Assembly (NCBI RefSeq): GCF_002929825.1
Contig: NZ_PJJN01000030.1
Span: 62,001 to 126,000, forward strand
DNA length: 64,000 nucleotides
Direction: 5' to 3'
DNA from: Cryobacterium sp. Y29
GTDB lineage: Bacteria > Actinomycetota > Actinomycetes > Actinomycetales > Microbacteriaceae
Of the stretch, positions 49,648-58,638 are shown one piece after another. A program made the translations under genes and the position numbers. How positions within the stretch are numbered: the stretch's first letter is position 1; every line of letters starts with the position of its first letter. The notes under the pieces were generated by a model. That model was not told where the DNA came from. It saw only the letters and a list, made by a program, of their open reading frames with translations, and searched no databases.

Positions 49648-50115
49648 ATGACCGTGTTGACCGCCGATTTGTATGATGAGCGTGGCGACGAGCTGCAATC
49701 AGTACCCCTGCAGTTTCAGACGATCGGCGGACGGGCCCGGTTCAACGGCCCGATCCGCACTGTCACCTGTTTTGAAGACAACGCGCTGCTCAAATCGATC
49801 CTGTCCACTCCTGGTAATGGGGCGGTGCTCGTCATCGATGGCGGCGGCTCACTCAACACGGCGCTCATGGGCGATATGATCGCCGACCTCGCCGTGGCGA
49901 ACGGCTGGTCCGGCGCGATCATCAATGGTGCCGTGCGTGACCGCATCGCTATTGGAGCCCTCGACCTCGGGGTGAAAGCCCTCGGTAGCAACCCGCGTAA
50001 GAGTTCCAAGACCGGGGCCGGTATAGCGGATGCCATCGTCGAGATCGCTGGAGTCGTCTTCACGCCCGGACGCACCGTCTACTGCGACGAAGACGGCATC
50101 CTGGTCGAGCGCTAA
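49648..50115 (+). CDS. rraA: RraA-family protein
   Basis: A 155-residue protein. [20 protein letters not shown] near residue 72 and [20 protein letters not shown] near residue 92 carry the Gly-rich loop and the Arg-Asp pair that binds metal and keto acid in the HMG aldolase/oxaloacetate decarboxylase relatives. The length and C-terminus match RraA, the RNase E activity regulator; in actinobacteria the aldolase or decarboxylase activity is the likelier one. GGAGGAAC sits just before ATG 49648. Confidence 0.88.
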   Translation: MTVLTADLYDERGDELQSVPLQFQTIGGRARFNGPIRTVTCFEDNALLKSILSTPGNGAVLVIDGGGSLNTALMGDMIADLAVANGWSGAIINGAVRDRIAIGALDLGVKALGSNPRKSSKTGAGIADAIVEIAGVVFTPGRTVYCDEDGILVER

Positions 50116-50126
50116 CGACGTTGAAC

Positions 50127-50162
50127 CGTGTGGCGCTGAGCGAATTCGCTCAGCGCCACACG
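50127..50162. terminator. Perfect 36-bp palindrome between converging genes
   Basis: Exact two-fold symmetry around 50144/50145 with arms of 18 bases (CGTGTGGCGCTGAGCGAA). It lies between rraA and the opposing frameshifted gene and is probably a bidirectional terminator. Confidence 0.75.
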
Positions 50163-50174
50163 CGAAAACGGGTC

Positions 50175-50871
50175 TTACTGCTGCACGTCGTCGATGCTGA
50201 CGACGACGAAGTTGGCGTCGAGGTCGACAACGCGGTCGCTGCCGTCATCGACCCCGGAAGCTCGCTCGGGGTCGGAAAATTCATGTAGGCGTCGCGCATG
50301 AATCGGTCGAGGCGCTCACCCACCTTGGGATCCTGGGTCCACGTCCGCGGAAGTCGGGCCGGCTGGCTGAGCGGATCGAACCCGAGCAGGGCTACCCGCG
50401 CAACGGATAACGCAGTTGTGTCTGAGTCGTCCAGGGGCAGGGGGCGAGCCACGCGCACACCGGCGAAGACCACTCCGGTGCCGAGCAGCAGCCACGCGAT
50501 GGGAAGGATCGCCTGCATGCTGACTTCACCGCCGGTGACCAGTACAAAAAAGTAGGCGAAGACCCAGACCGCCGGGGACAGCAACATGAGAGCGATACCG
50601 CCTCGACGAATGGATCGCGAGCGCTGTGATCGAGACGCGGTCGTGCCCAGCTGGCTAGCGGTGAAGGATTCGCGACGTGCCGCCGAGATGACCTGGCTGG
50701 CATCGACCGCTTGGCGGTGACGATGGCCCGGGCGTTCGTCGTGAACGAGGTTTGCTGGCCCTCCGGTAGCTCCGGTGACGTGCTCGCGTTGAACGCGACC
50801 ACGGCGGCCACGGCGGCCGTCGCTGCGGCCTGCGTGTTTGTGACAGCGCGCGACAGATCACTGTCGATCAT
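50175..50871 (-). pseudogene. Membrane-protein gene with two apparent frameshifts
   Basis: ATG 50871 with GGGGAAG upstream begins MIDSDLSRAVTNTQAAATAA. Sense then moves to another frame (DASQVISAARRESFTASQLG, then two membrane helices starting MLLSPAVWVFAYFFVLV). It moves again at the A4 run 50276-50279 to a third stretch ending DANFVVVSIDDVQQ and a stop at 50175. Corrected, it would be about 231 residues with two helices. I recognise no family. Homopolymer indels could be sequencing errors or decay. Confidence 0.7.
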
Positions 50872-51132
50872 GGACTTCCCCTGGACATTTTTACGACTGG
50901 CGGCAACATGACGTGCTGGTCGTGCCGTGGGGTTGCGGTCGAACAACCGGGCTTTGTCATCGTGGCACAATGCGTGGGCTGGCACGCTTTCCGGGCGATG
51001 CCTCCCCCCGTACTGGGATGTACGAAGTTCTCTGACCGCGGTAGTTCAGGCACCTGATGCGCGCACCGCCCGATCGGGGGCTGCTCCAACTGGCTGCCGG
51101 GCGGATATATTCAAGCACCGAACAGGAGAACC
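50872..51132. other. Promoter region between divergent genes
   Basis: Serves the frameshifted membrane-protein gene on the left and the first NERD gene on the right. TATATT at 51106-51111 is a good -10 for the NERD gene; an equivalent TATAAA stands before the second NERD gene at about 53153. Confidence 0.45.
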
Positions 51133-51933
51133 GTGACAATCGATGCGCCCATAATGCGACTGCGGTGCCCCGCGCAGTCGATCATAGAAGTGCTCCTGCT
51201 GGAGCAACGGCTGGTTGCCCCCCGCCGGAAGCTGGAGCGCCTGGTCGGTCGGTCGCCACTCGGCGCCGACAGCGTACGCTGCCTCGATGCCGCCCGAGCG
51301 GAAATCTCCGTGGGGCTCGCGTTGGCCGAGCTGCCTCGGGAATGGATCGTCTTCCATTCCCTGCCGGTAGGCGACAGCGGCGCCGACGTCGACCACCTCG
51401 TGATCGGACCTGGCGGCGTATTCGCCCTCCATTCTGACCGTCAAGCGCGCAAATCTGTATTGGTCGCCGGTCGCAGTGTGCTCGTCGGCGCCCGAAAGAT
51501 TCCGTATATAAGGGAGGCCGAATTCGAGGCGGTCAGCCTCACCACCCTGCTTTCCAAGCGGATGCCGAGCGCAGTGTCGGTACGGGGTGTCGTCGTACTC
51601 GTCGATACCAAACGTGTGACCGTGCAGACGCAGCCGTCACGGGTGAAAATCATCGAGGCCACCGACCTGTGTACCTGGTTGCAGGGACTCCCTTCCGTGC
51701 TGGCTCCCCTCGACCGGTTGGAAATTACCCGATTCGTCGAGAACCCCGCGCTCTGGCAGGCGCTCACAGCACTGACGCCGGCTGAGATTCTGCAGCGCTT
51801 TAGCGTGCTCGAGGCAGAAGTGGCGCGCGCGAGATACACCCGCCTGCGATGGATGACGCTCGGAATAGTTCTCGCCACACTCGGTGCCCTGCACGTGGTG
51901 CTGCTGCTTCCGCAGATTGCCAGCGCGCGGTAG
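51133..51933 (+). CDS. NERD-type protein 1, degenerate nuclease motif
   Basis: A 266-residue protein. The family core ADVDHLVIGPGGVFALHSDR near residue 77 keeps the metal-type Asp (DH) but has HSDR where active members have an x-x-K after the strand. A C-terminal membrane helix (WMTLGIVLATLGALHVVLLL) anchors it. The start is GTG 51133 with CAGGAGAACC just upstream. It is the first of three related genes here (also 53174 and 54374). Confidence 0.75.
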   Translation: MTIDAPIMRLRCPAQSIIEVLLLEQRLVAPRRKLERLVGRSPLGADSVRCLDAARAEISVGLALAELPREWIVFHSLPVGDSGADVDHLVIGPGGVFALHSDRQARKSVLVAGRSVLVGARKIPYIREAEFEAVSLTTLLSKRMPSAVSVRGVVVLVDTKRVTVQTQPSRVKIIEATDLCTWLQGLPSVLAPLDRLEITRFVENPALWQALTALTPAEILQRFSVLEAEVARARYTRLRWMTLGIVLATLGALHVVLLLPQIASAR

Positions 51934-51935
51934 CC

Positions 51936-51979
51936 GCACCGGAACCGCGCCGGAACCGCGCCGGAACCGCGCCGGAACC
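51936..51979. repeat. Four 11-bp tandem units after NERD gene
   Basis: GCGCCGGAACC repeated four times (first unit with one mismatch), directly after the stop at 51933 and before the converging nuclease gene. It is not a hairpin. Confidence 0.85.
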
Positions 51980-52050
51980 GCAGTGTCGAGCCCTGCAGAA
52001 GTGGCGCGACACTATGCGGGTGCACGGCGCAAAGCGGCTTCTGCGCGGGA

Positions 52051-53013
52051 CTATTCGCAGCCGGTGCCGTCGCCGTCGCGATCGAGATGGCCGCCGTAGC
52101 CGGGGTCACCGACGTGAACCGGGGCCGCACCAGACTCACGGGCCGCGGTGCAGTTGTGAAAATAGACGTCGTTCGGCGTCTCGGCGATCGGCGCCGCCCC
52201 GGGCGCGACGACGGCGTCCGTGGTCGTGGTCGTGGTCGTGGCGAGTTCGTTGGGGCAGTTGGACAGGATGCGCGTCATCGCATCGTGTTCGGCCGCGGTC
52301 ACCCACAGCGCATAGGTCGCCTTCACCGAAACCTGCCGCGCTACGTAGGCGCAACGGAATGTTTTCAGCGGCGGCAACCAGGTGGCCGTGTCGCCGTCAC
52401 CCTTGCGTGAATTGGTCACGCCGTCAACGGCGAGCAGATTGAGTGGATCATTGGCGAGCGCCACCCGCTGTTCCTGCGACAGCTGCTGCGCTCCGGTCTG
52501 CCAGGCATTGGACAGTGCCACGAGGTGGTCGATCTGCACGAGCGATGAGGTCGCCTGCCCGCGCACGAAGGTGATGGTCTGGCCGGTGTACGGTCCGAGC
52601 AGGGTGCCGCCCTGCACCTCGCAGCCGCCGTCGACTACGAGGGCGCTCAGGTCGCGGGCCAGGATGTCGTTGCGGGTGTCGCATCCGTTCTGGTCCACGT
52701 CTTGCCAAGCCGATCCGAAGCTTTCCTCGCGGTCGTAGCCGGTCTGGGGGGCGCGCCCCTTCACCGGCAGGGTCTCCAGCACGGACAGGGCGGCGGTGTC
52801 GGTCGTGGCCGTCGCTTCGGCGGTCGAATCGGGCGTCGAATCGCGCGTCGGCGCGGGTTCGGCTGTCGCTGTTGGCAGCGCGCTGTTTGTCGGGACGGCC
52901 AGGTTCGACGAAACGGATGATCCCGCCACCGCGGTTCCCACCAGGATCGACCCGAGCACAGCCGCGACCAGCCCCATCACCAGAAAGGATCGGGTCGAGC
53001 GTCGAACGGTCAT
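52051..53013 (-). CDS. Secreted HNH (DUF1524) nuclease with Excalibur domain
   Basis: A 320-residue exported protein. The N-terminal signal is TRSFLVMGLVAAVLGSILVG, followed by a Thr/Pro-rich linker. DUF1524/HNH: QIDHLVALSNAWQTGAQQLS near residue 170 with the catalytic His, and NDPLNLLAVDGVTNSRKGD with Asn and metal ligands. A Thr run leads to the Excalibur domain at the C-terminus (VYFHNCTAARESGA, DRDGDGTGCE), a calcium-binding element of extracellular nucleases. The start is ATG 53013 with AAGGAG upstream. Probably nutrient-scavenging or defensive nuclease. Confidence 0.9.
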   Translation of the reverse strand: MTVRRSTRSFLVMGLVAAVLGSILVGTAVAGSSVSSNLAVPTNSALPTATAEPAPTRDSTPDSTAEATATTDTAALSVLETLPVKGRAPQTGYDREESFGSAWQDVDQNGCDTRNDILARDLSALVVDGGCEVQGGTLLGPYTGQTITFVRGQATSSLVQIDHLVALSNAWQTGAQQLSQEQRVALANDPLNLLAVDGVTNSRKGDGDTATWLPPLKTFRCAYVARQVSVKATYALWVTAAEHDAMTRILSNCPNELATTTTTTTDAVVAPGAAPIAETPNDVYFHNCTAARESGAAPVHVGDPGYGGHLDRDGDGTGCE

Positions 53014-53173
53014 GATGCTCCTTCTGGCCGCACGGCACGACCCTCCGAATATACGTGGTGCGGCGTGGTCGCCTCGCACCAGGGCAGCATCCGTTTCGTA
53101 AAACGTCCCCCATTCTGGGGGTCTTGTGGCAGGGGCGGCACTGGCAAGATATAAAACCCGGCGAGGAGCACTG

Positions 53174-53905
53174 ATGATCCACATACTCTCCACGTGGCGG
53201 CGTCGTTCGATGCCCCCGGAATCACTCGAATCGAATCGCACCGCACCGCCGCAATTATTGGTCGGGCCAGCCTGGCTGCCCGGCTATGCGCCCCGCCCTG
53301 CGGTCACGCCGATCGACCTGGCGTTGGCCAGAGCTCGCAGTGAATCCGCCATCGATACGCTCCTCGCGACGCTTCCCGAAAACTGGGCCGCATTCACGTT
53401 GCCCAGGTTCGGCGGTGATGGCGCGGGCGTGGTGCGCCTGCTGGTGGGCCCCGGCGGGGTTCTTGCCCTGCATGCACGGCTGTTCGACGGCCAGATCGCC
53501 TGGGTGCACCGACAGACTGTGTTCGTTGCCGGGCAGCGCTCGCCGGATTTCACGGTGGCCACAGCCGGCGCGAACCGCCTCACGGTGCGCCTGCGCGGTC
53601 GACTGCCGCTGCGCACCGCGGTGCAGCCCGCACTCGTTCTGCTGGGCACCCGCGCGCTATGGATCACCGGGCGTTCCGGGTTGGTCAAGTCGGGTTTGGG
53701 GAAGGCGGGGCCGGCCAAAATGGTTTCTGTCAGGACACCATTGGTGCCGGTGCTCGGTGCTGCAGCGCTCGGCGACTGGTTGGTCGCACGCCCACAGGTG
53801 CTCCGCCCGATCGAACGAATGGAACTCGCCGCCGTGATCGACAACCCGCTGACCTGGGGTATTCGTCCGACGATCCTGCCCCAGCCCGGTAGCGTGGGGG
53901 TTTAG
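53174..53905 (+). CDS. NERD-type protein 2, active site lost
   Basis: A 243-residue paralogue of the 51133 and 54374 genes. The core is VVRLLVGPGGVLALHARLFD, so both the Asp and the Lys of the NERD motif are gone, while GPGG and the C-terminal block (LVARPQVLRPIERMELAAVI, DNPLTWG) remain. No membrane helix. The start is ATG 53174 with GAGGAG upstream. It cannot be an active nuclease by this motif; a binding or regulatory role is inferred only. Confidence 0.65.
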   Translation: MIHILSTWRRRSMPPESLESNRTAPPQLLVGPAWLPGYAPRPAVTPIDLALARARSESAIDTLLATLPENWAAFTLPRFGGDGAGVVRLLVGPGGVLALHARLFDGQIAWVHRQTVFVAGQRSPDFTVATAGANRLTVRLRGRLPLRTAVQPALVLLGTRALWITGRSGLVKSGLGKAGPAKMVSVRTPLVPVLGAAALGDWLVARPQVLRPIERMELAAVIDNPLTWGIRPTILPQPGSVGV

Positions 53906-54117
53906 CGCACGCGCTTCGCCGGGCCGTTACCCTTGGCCGACAGCAGTCGCGCGCGCACCGAGAACGCGCCACCGACGACGAGCGAGACCACGGCGGCCGG
54001 TAGAATCACGTCGACGAACTGGTTACCCGAGAGCAGGTTGGCCAGCAGCAGAAGCACTGCCAGGCCGCTGAAGGCGAGTCCCGCGATCGCGCAAACATTG
54101 AAAGTCAGGTGTTTCAC
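53902..54117 (-). CDS. Small membrane protein
   Basis: A 71-residue protein with two hydrophobic helices (NVCAIAGLAFSGLAVLLLLA and VILPAAVVSLVVGGAF) and a basic C-terminus. The start is uncertain: GTG 54117 or TTG 54129, neither with a good ribosome binding site. It overlaps the end of the second NERD gene by 4 bp. No family recognised. Confidence 0.5.
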   Translation of the reverse strand: MKHLTFNVCAIAGLAFSGLAVLLLLANLLSGNQFVDVILPAAVVSLVVGGAFSVRARLLSAKGNGPAKRVR

Positions 54118-54373
54118 GAGTGAATCCAATCGGTGGGGTGATTTCAGGCTAGCCGACGTTGCCCTACTTAGTGGGGGAGGCCCCGGCAGGGGGCCCCACC
54201 TTATATTGACAGCGGATGCTTTGCACCAGCCTCGGGGGTCGCCTCGGAGCGTGAATGAGAATTACTTAACATTTGCTAACTAAAGCTGTGATGCAGCCGA
54301 TTGTTAGGACGGGATCGGCAGGTGTCGGTGGCACGATAATACGGGGTTCGAACCCGTGGTAAGGCAAGTGAAC

Positions 54374-55258
54374 GTGGCTATGACAACTCTTGGTGCTGGA
54401 CTGCAGGCTCATGATCACGAGCCGGCAGTCTCTGTGGCGCGCAGCATGCCCACGGTGTCCATCGCCCCCGGTCGGTTCGCCGGTCAATCCGTTGTCGAGG
54501 AACTGCTGCGCCAGCACGAAGACCGGCCGCCGCAGTCCTGGTTCGCACGCACCCTGGGCGTCGCGCCGCTCGATGCGAATGGACTGGGCTGGCTCCGCGC
54601 TGCGCAGGCCGAGATGATTGTCGGCGACATTCTCACACGGCTGCCCGATGGCTACAGTGTCTACCATTCTCTGCCCATTCGCAGTACGGCGTTCTGGGTC
54701 GACCACCTCGTCGTGGGTCCGGGAGGAGTCTTCTCGATCAATGCGAAAACTCACTGGGACCGCGACCTGACCGGGTCGCCGCGCTCGATTCCGATCGGCG
54801 ACCACGCCATGCCGTACCTGCGTGATGCGCGGTTTGAATCGGCCCAGATCACCGCGTTGCTGGCAGCGGTGATGCCGGCAGCGAGCGTTGTTGAACCCAT
54901 GATTGTGCTGGTCAACCCGCACAAAATTCTGCTTGCCCGCAAACCCAATGCCGTCACGGTCATCGATTCGCCTCGCCTGCGCCGGTGGCTCGTGGCGCGC
55001 CCGCGAACGTTCACCCCGGAGCAGCAGGCCGCGGTCACCGCGGTCATCGACGACCCCGCGACCTGGCGAGCAGCTCCCCAGCCGCTTGCGCCAGCGCACC
55101 TGCACGCCCGGTTCACCGCGCTCGAACAGCAGGTCGCGGCCGCCCGAACGCGACGTACCACGTTCACGGTACTGGCCGCCGCGGCGGCCGCGGCCCTGCT
55201 TGCCGCCCTGACATCGCCCCTCATCGTCGCTGCCGTCGAGTACCTCGCCGTGCGCTGA
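54374..55258 (+). CDS. NERD-domain protein 3, motif intact
   Basis: A 294-residue protein. VDHLVVGPGGVFSINAKTHW near residue 105 retains the NERD Asp and Lys (D-x12-K), unlike its two paralogues. The N-terminal QSWFARTLGVAPLDANGLGW and AEMIVGDILTRLPDGYSVYH are shared with the others. A C-terminal membrane helix is present. The start is GTG 54374 with AAGG 9 nt upstream; GTG 54356, GTG 54368 and ATG 54380 also fit. Confidence 0.8.
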   Translation: MAMTTLGAGLQAHDHEPAVSVARSMPTVSIAPGRFAGQSVVEELLRQHEDRPPQSWFARTLGVAPLDANGLGWLRAAQAEMIVGDILTRLPDGYSVYHSLPIRSTAFWVDHLVVGPGGVFSINAKTHWDRDLTGSPRSIPIGDHAMPYLRDARFESAQITALLAAVMPAASVVEPMIVLVNPHKILLARKPNAVTVIDSPRLRRWLVARPRTFTPEQQAAVTAVIDDPATWRAAPQPLAPAHLHARFTALEQQVAAARTRRTTFTVLAAAAAAALLAALTSPLIVAAVEYLAVR

Positions 55259-55267
55259 GCCAATGGG

Positions 55268-55930
55268 TCAGGCGAGGCGCTCGAGAACCGTGCCCTCGCG
55301 CATCCGCTCGACGCGTACGACGTGGTCGCGCAGGTCACGCACCCCGCGCACGATGGCCAGTTCGGCGATGTCCTGTCCCTTGGTCACCGCGTGAGAACGG
55401 GTGGGGTGCCGGTAGTCCTCGATCGATTCGAAGGTGCCCCGCCCGCGCGGCTCCTTGCTGTGCCGCTGCGCGAAGCCGGAGTTGATCCCGCTCAGCTCGA
55501 TCTCGTCTTCGTGGGCAGCGACCAGGCTCCTGGTGTTCACGGTGATCACCGTGTGGGCATCGTCGCGATAGGAGCGGGCGTTCAACAGGTCGCGCAGCAG
55601 CCGTGGCTGCAGGTGAAAGAAGACGCGGTCGTTCAGCGCCGCGTACCATTCGGCCAGTGTCAGGTCTTCGAGGGCATCTTCGAGCGACGGCTCATGGATG
55701 GCCTTCTGATGACGGATGACCGCGGTGCCGAATTGGGAATGCTCCAGCACGCGCGACTCGCCTCGGCGCTTGCCCAGAATGGCAGCCTGAGGGGTACCCT
55801 GCTTGACGCCCCATCGGGTGACGAGCGCGGCTGGACTGAGCAGCCCGTGCCGCCAGATGGCGGGCCAGCTTCCATCGGCGGCCACGTGATAGAGCTCGGG
55901 GTATAGACGAATCAGCTCGCGAGACAACAC
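55268..55930 (-). CDS. DUF7002-like protein
   Basis: A 220-residue soluble protein. The start LYPELYHVAADGSWPAIWRH and GLLSPAALV resemble the YHV/GLLS opening of DUF7002 proteins, which look distantly like ADP-ribosyltransferase folds (inference). AHTVITVNTRSLVAAHEDEI and the SGINSG segment with FESIEDYRHP are further conserved-looking blocks. Function unknown. Converges on the third NERD gene. Confidence 0.65.
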   Translation of the reverse strand: MLSRELIRLYPELYHVAADGSWPAIWRHGLLSPAALVTRWGVKQGTPQAAILGKRRGESRVLEHSQFGTAVIRHQKAIHEPSLEDALEDLTLAEWYAALNDRVFFHLQPRLLRDLLNARSYRDDAHTVITVNTRSLVAAHEDEIELSGINSGFAQRHSKEPRGRGTFESIEDYRHPTRSHAVTKGQDIAELAIVRGVRDLRDHVVRVERMREGTVLERLA

Positions 55931-56056
55931 ATTTCGAGCGTACTCGCCGCCGGAGCGGCCCCGAGCCAGCCCGAAAGTTCACCGTCAGTGCTGTCAGCGC
56001 AGGCGGCGCAGTCAGTCGGGGCAGTCGGGGCAGGTCGAGCGTTGCGAGCGCCGTCG
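55931..56056. other. Short intergenic stretch
   Basis: Contains two copies of CAGTCGGGG near 56010-56030; no hairpin or gene is seen. Confidence 0.4.
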
Positions 56057-56527
56057 TCAGGGCACCATCCAGCCGAGCACGGGGGTCGATTGCAGCCAGA
56101 TCACGAGGGTCATCAGCACGAGGAGGCCCAGACTCCAACCGATCAGCTTGCGGAGGAGCGTGCTCTCCGCCCCAGCGAGCCCGACAGCGATGGTCCAGCG
56201 CAGCTGCATCAGGGTTTCCCGGTAGACCCGCAGTCCCTGGCGGGGCGTGATCTTGTATAAGGCCATCAGGACCGCACCGGAGATCAGCACGGATGTGCCC
56301 GCTGCCTTGAGATGGTCCAGTTTGAAGAGCTGAGCGACAACGGGATTGCCAGCCGGGTCGATCACATTCTGCCCCGGCCACCGGAACGTCACGCTGCCGA
56401 AAGCGGTCAGCCAGGCCTTGACTATCGGCACTTGGGCAATCGAGAAGATCACGATGATGATCAGGTAGGGGGCAATAGCCGTCCAGACCTGGCGCGCGGC
56501 AGGCCGCGTCTCTGGTGCACCGAACAT
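56057..56527 (-). pseudogene. L-lactate permease relic with internal deletion
   Basis: A 156-residue frame. Its first 108 residues (VWTAIAPYLIIIVIFSIAQV, FKLDHLKAAGTSVLISGAVL, ITPRQGLRVYRETLMQLRWT) match the central part of LldP-family permeases. It then jumps directly to AVGLAGAESTLLRKLIGWSL and LQSTPVLGWM, the family C-terminus. The N-terminal half and about 150 residues of core are missing, and the deletion stays in frame. A normal LldP is about 550 residues. An intact family member follows on the other strand. Confidence 0.8.
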
Positions 56528-56599
56528 CGTGATGCGCTGGCTCTAGACCGTGGGTGCGGCCTTGTCAGTCATCCCCTGAGCCTAAAGACGGCACATCCG

Positions 56600-56629
56600 T
56601 TGACCCTGAATGAAGCGACGCTCTAGGAT
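56600..56629 (+). promoter_or_regulatory. Promoter of the carboxylate permease gene
   Basis: TTGACC at 56600-56605 and TAGGAT at 56624-56629 are spaced by 18 bp, the best sigma-70-type promoter in the window. The leader of about 55 nt is AT-rich. Confidence 0.65.
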
Positions 56630-56690
56630 GACATCCACAACACAATATTAAAATTTCACCATACGAAAATTGGTCAGAGAGGACCTAATC

Positions 56691-58484
56691 GTGGACAATC
56701 TCGCTGTGCTGAGCCTTCTGGCGCTGGCACCAATTCTGGTGGTGGGCATTTTGCTCGCCGGATTTCGATGGCCCGCCAAGTACGCCATGCCAGTGGGCTA
56801 CATCGCGACCGTGATCGTAGCCCTCGTGGTGTGGAAGATGGACTCTCGCGGAGTCATCGCCGCTTCGCTCGAGGGAGTGATCATCGCGGCAACCCTGCTG
56901 TACATCGTGTTCGGTGCCCTCCTGCTGCTGTCGACGCTGACGGTCGGAGGGGCGATGTCCAGGATCCGTGCCGGGTTCAACAACATCTCGCCCGACCGGC
57001 GCATCCAGGCGGTCATCATCGGGTGGCTGTTCGGAAGTTTCATCGAGGGCGCTTCGGGCTTCGGTACTCCCGCCGCGGTCGTCGCGCCGCTGCTGCTGGC
57101 GATGGGCTTCCCGGCGATGGCCGCCGTTATGGTGGGCCTCATCATCCAGAGCACGCCGGTGAGCTTCGGTGCGGTCGGCACCCCCATCATTGTGGGCGTC
57201 GGCGGCGGACTCGGCGGCGATCCCGCGGTGGCCGAACGCCTCTCCGTACTTGGTGTCACGATGCCTGAGTTCGTGGTCTCGATTGGATTCCAGGTGGCGT
57301 TGATCCACGCGATCGTGGGACTGCTCATTCCGCTGATTCTCGTCTGCATGCTCACGGGCTTCTTCGGCCCCGAGCGCCGTTTCCGTGACGGGCTCGCGAT
57401 CTGGCCGTTCGCGCTATACGCCTCGGTCGCCATGACCATCCCCTCGGTTCTCGTGGCCCGTTTCCTCGGCCCGGAATTCCCCTCGCTTTTCGGCGGCCTC
57501 TTCGGACTCATCCTGGTGATGTTCACCTCAAGCAAGGGCTTCTTGATGCCGAAGAAGACCTTTGACTTCGGTCCGCGCGCCACGTGGAGCCCGCGCTGGA
57601 TGGGCACTATGGAGCCGGCGGCGGCACCCGCCGCATCCGCTCGCCCCATAAGTATCGTGAGTGCCTGGGCGCCCTACGTGCTGATGGCTGTGCTCCTCGT
57701 GGGCAGCCGAATAATCGTCCCGGCCAAGGAATTTCTCACCGGCATCACCATCCCCTTCAACAACATTCTGGGCACCGACATCTCCACCGCCGTGCAGCCG
57801 TTCTACTCGCCAGCCTTCCTGCTCATTCTGGCGTCACTGTCCGCCTATGCACTTCACCGCATGAACGGCAGACAGATTCGCGAGACCTGGGCTGTCTCCG
57901 GCAAGCAACTCGCTGGAACCGCCGTGGCCCTGCTGTTCGCCGTGCCGCTCGTGCGCGTGCTGATCCAATCTGGGCCGGACCTCAACGCGTCCGGTCTCTC
58001 GAGCATGCCTGTGACTCTTGCCGAAGGTGCCGCGGCCGTCTCGGGCAGTTCCTGGCCGTTCATCGCCCCGTTCATCGGAGCGCTCGGAGCGTTTGTCGCC
58101 GGTTCCAATACCGTGTCGAATCTCACGTTCTCCCAGTTCCAGTTCTCCACCGGTAACGCCATCGGAGTGAACCCCGAGCAGGTAGTGGTCGCACAGGCTG
58201 TAGGAGGCGCCGGCGGAAATCCGATCGCCATCCACAACATCGTGGCAGCCTCGGCGACGGTGGGACTGCTCGGCCGAGAGGGAGACCTGCTGCGCAAGAC
58301 GATCCTGGTCACGCTGTACTACTGCATAGCAGCCGGCTCGATCTCGTTCATTTTCATCTACGGCCTCGGCTTCAACCTCGGCTCAATCATGCTCGTGCTG
58401 CTCATGACGACGCTCGGGCTGATCGTGCGCTGGATGTTGCGCCAGAAGGCAGCCGTGCTGGCCCCCGAACCAACACACGTTTAG
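56691..58484 (+). CDS. LldP/GlcA-family lactate or glycolate permease
   Basis: A 597-residue membrane protein with about 13 helices. [20 protein letters not shown] near residue 118, [14 protein letters not shown] near residue 153, [15 protein letters not shown] near residue 478 and [20 protein letters not shown] near residue 505 are LctP-family motifs. Proton-coupled uptake of L/D-lactate and glycolate is known for the family. The start is GTG 56691 with GAGAGG 8 nt upstream. The neighbouring dehydrogenase, Gcl and tartronate semialdehyde reductase favour glycolate. Confidence 0.88.
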   Translation: MDNLAVLSLLALAPILVVGILLAGFRWPAKYAMPVGYIATVIVALVVWKMDSRGVIAASLEGVIIAATLLYIVFGALLLLSTLTVGGAMSRIRAGFNNISPDRRIQAVIIGWLFGSFIEGASGFGTPAAVVAPLLLAMGFPAMAAVMVGLIIQSTPVSFGAVGTPIIVGVGGGLGGDPAVAERLSVLGVTMPEFVVSIGFQVALIHAIVGLLIPLILVCMLTGFFGPERRFRDGLAIWPFALYASVAMTIPSVLVARFLGPEFPSLFGGLFGLILVMFTSSKGFLMPKKTFDFGPRATWSPRWMGTMEPAAAPAASARPISIVSAWAPYVLMAVLLVGSRIIVPAKEFLTGITIPFNNILGTDISTAVQPFYSPAFLLILASLSAYALHRMNGRQIRETWAVSGKQLAGTAVALLFAVPLVRVLIQSGPDLNASGLSSMPVTLAEGAAAVSGSSWPFIAPFIGALGAFVAGSNTVSNLTFSQFQFSTGNAIGVNPEQVVVAQAVGGAGGNPIAIHNIVAASATVGLLGREGDLLRKTILVTLYYCIAAGSISFIFIYGLGFNLGSIMLVLLMTTLGLIVRWMLRQKAAVLAPEPTHV

Positions 58485-58499
58485 TACCGTCACCCGAAG

Positions 58500-58535
58500 A
58501 GCGGGCGGCAGCGGAGGCATCCGTTGTCGCCCGCT
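58500..58535 (+). terminator. Hairpin after permease gene
   Basis: An 11-bp stem (AGCGGGCGGCA with TGTCGCCCGCT, one G-U) and a 14-nt loop, 15 bp after the stop. Confidence 0.65.
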
Positions 58536-58559
58536 GTGTTGTTCCGGGCACGCACAAAA

Positions 58560-58624
58560 AACCGGAGAATGTGAGACACACGAAGCGGGTTGGTTCACCG
58601 CGGTATGTCTCACAAACCCCGGTT
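58560..58624. repeat. Composite inverted repeat between converging genes
   Basis: AACCGG-4 nt-TGTGAGACA and TGTCTCACA-4 nt-CCGGTT form a 15-bp interrupted stem with a 27-nt loop, preceded by an A-run (58555-58561). It lies just 14 bp from the opposing gene end and could be the terminator of the minus-strand operon. Confidence 0.65.
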
Positions 58625-58638
58625 TCAGGGACGTGGGC

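Noticed and set aside
54335..54360. tRNA T-arm-like GGGTTCGAACCCGT
   Set aside because: It is just a palindrome; no acceptor, anticodon or D-arm can be built on either strand and the stem pairing fails in the proper register.
55335..55906. Plus-strand frame 55322-55906 opposite the DUF7002-like gene
   Set aside because: No start signal and no recognisable motif; the minus strand gives the coherent protein.
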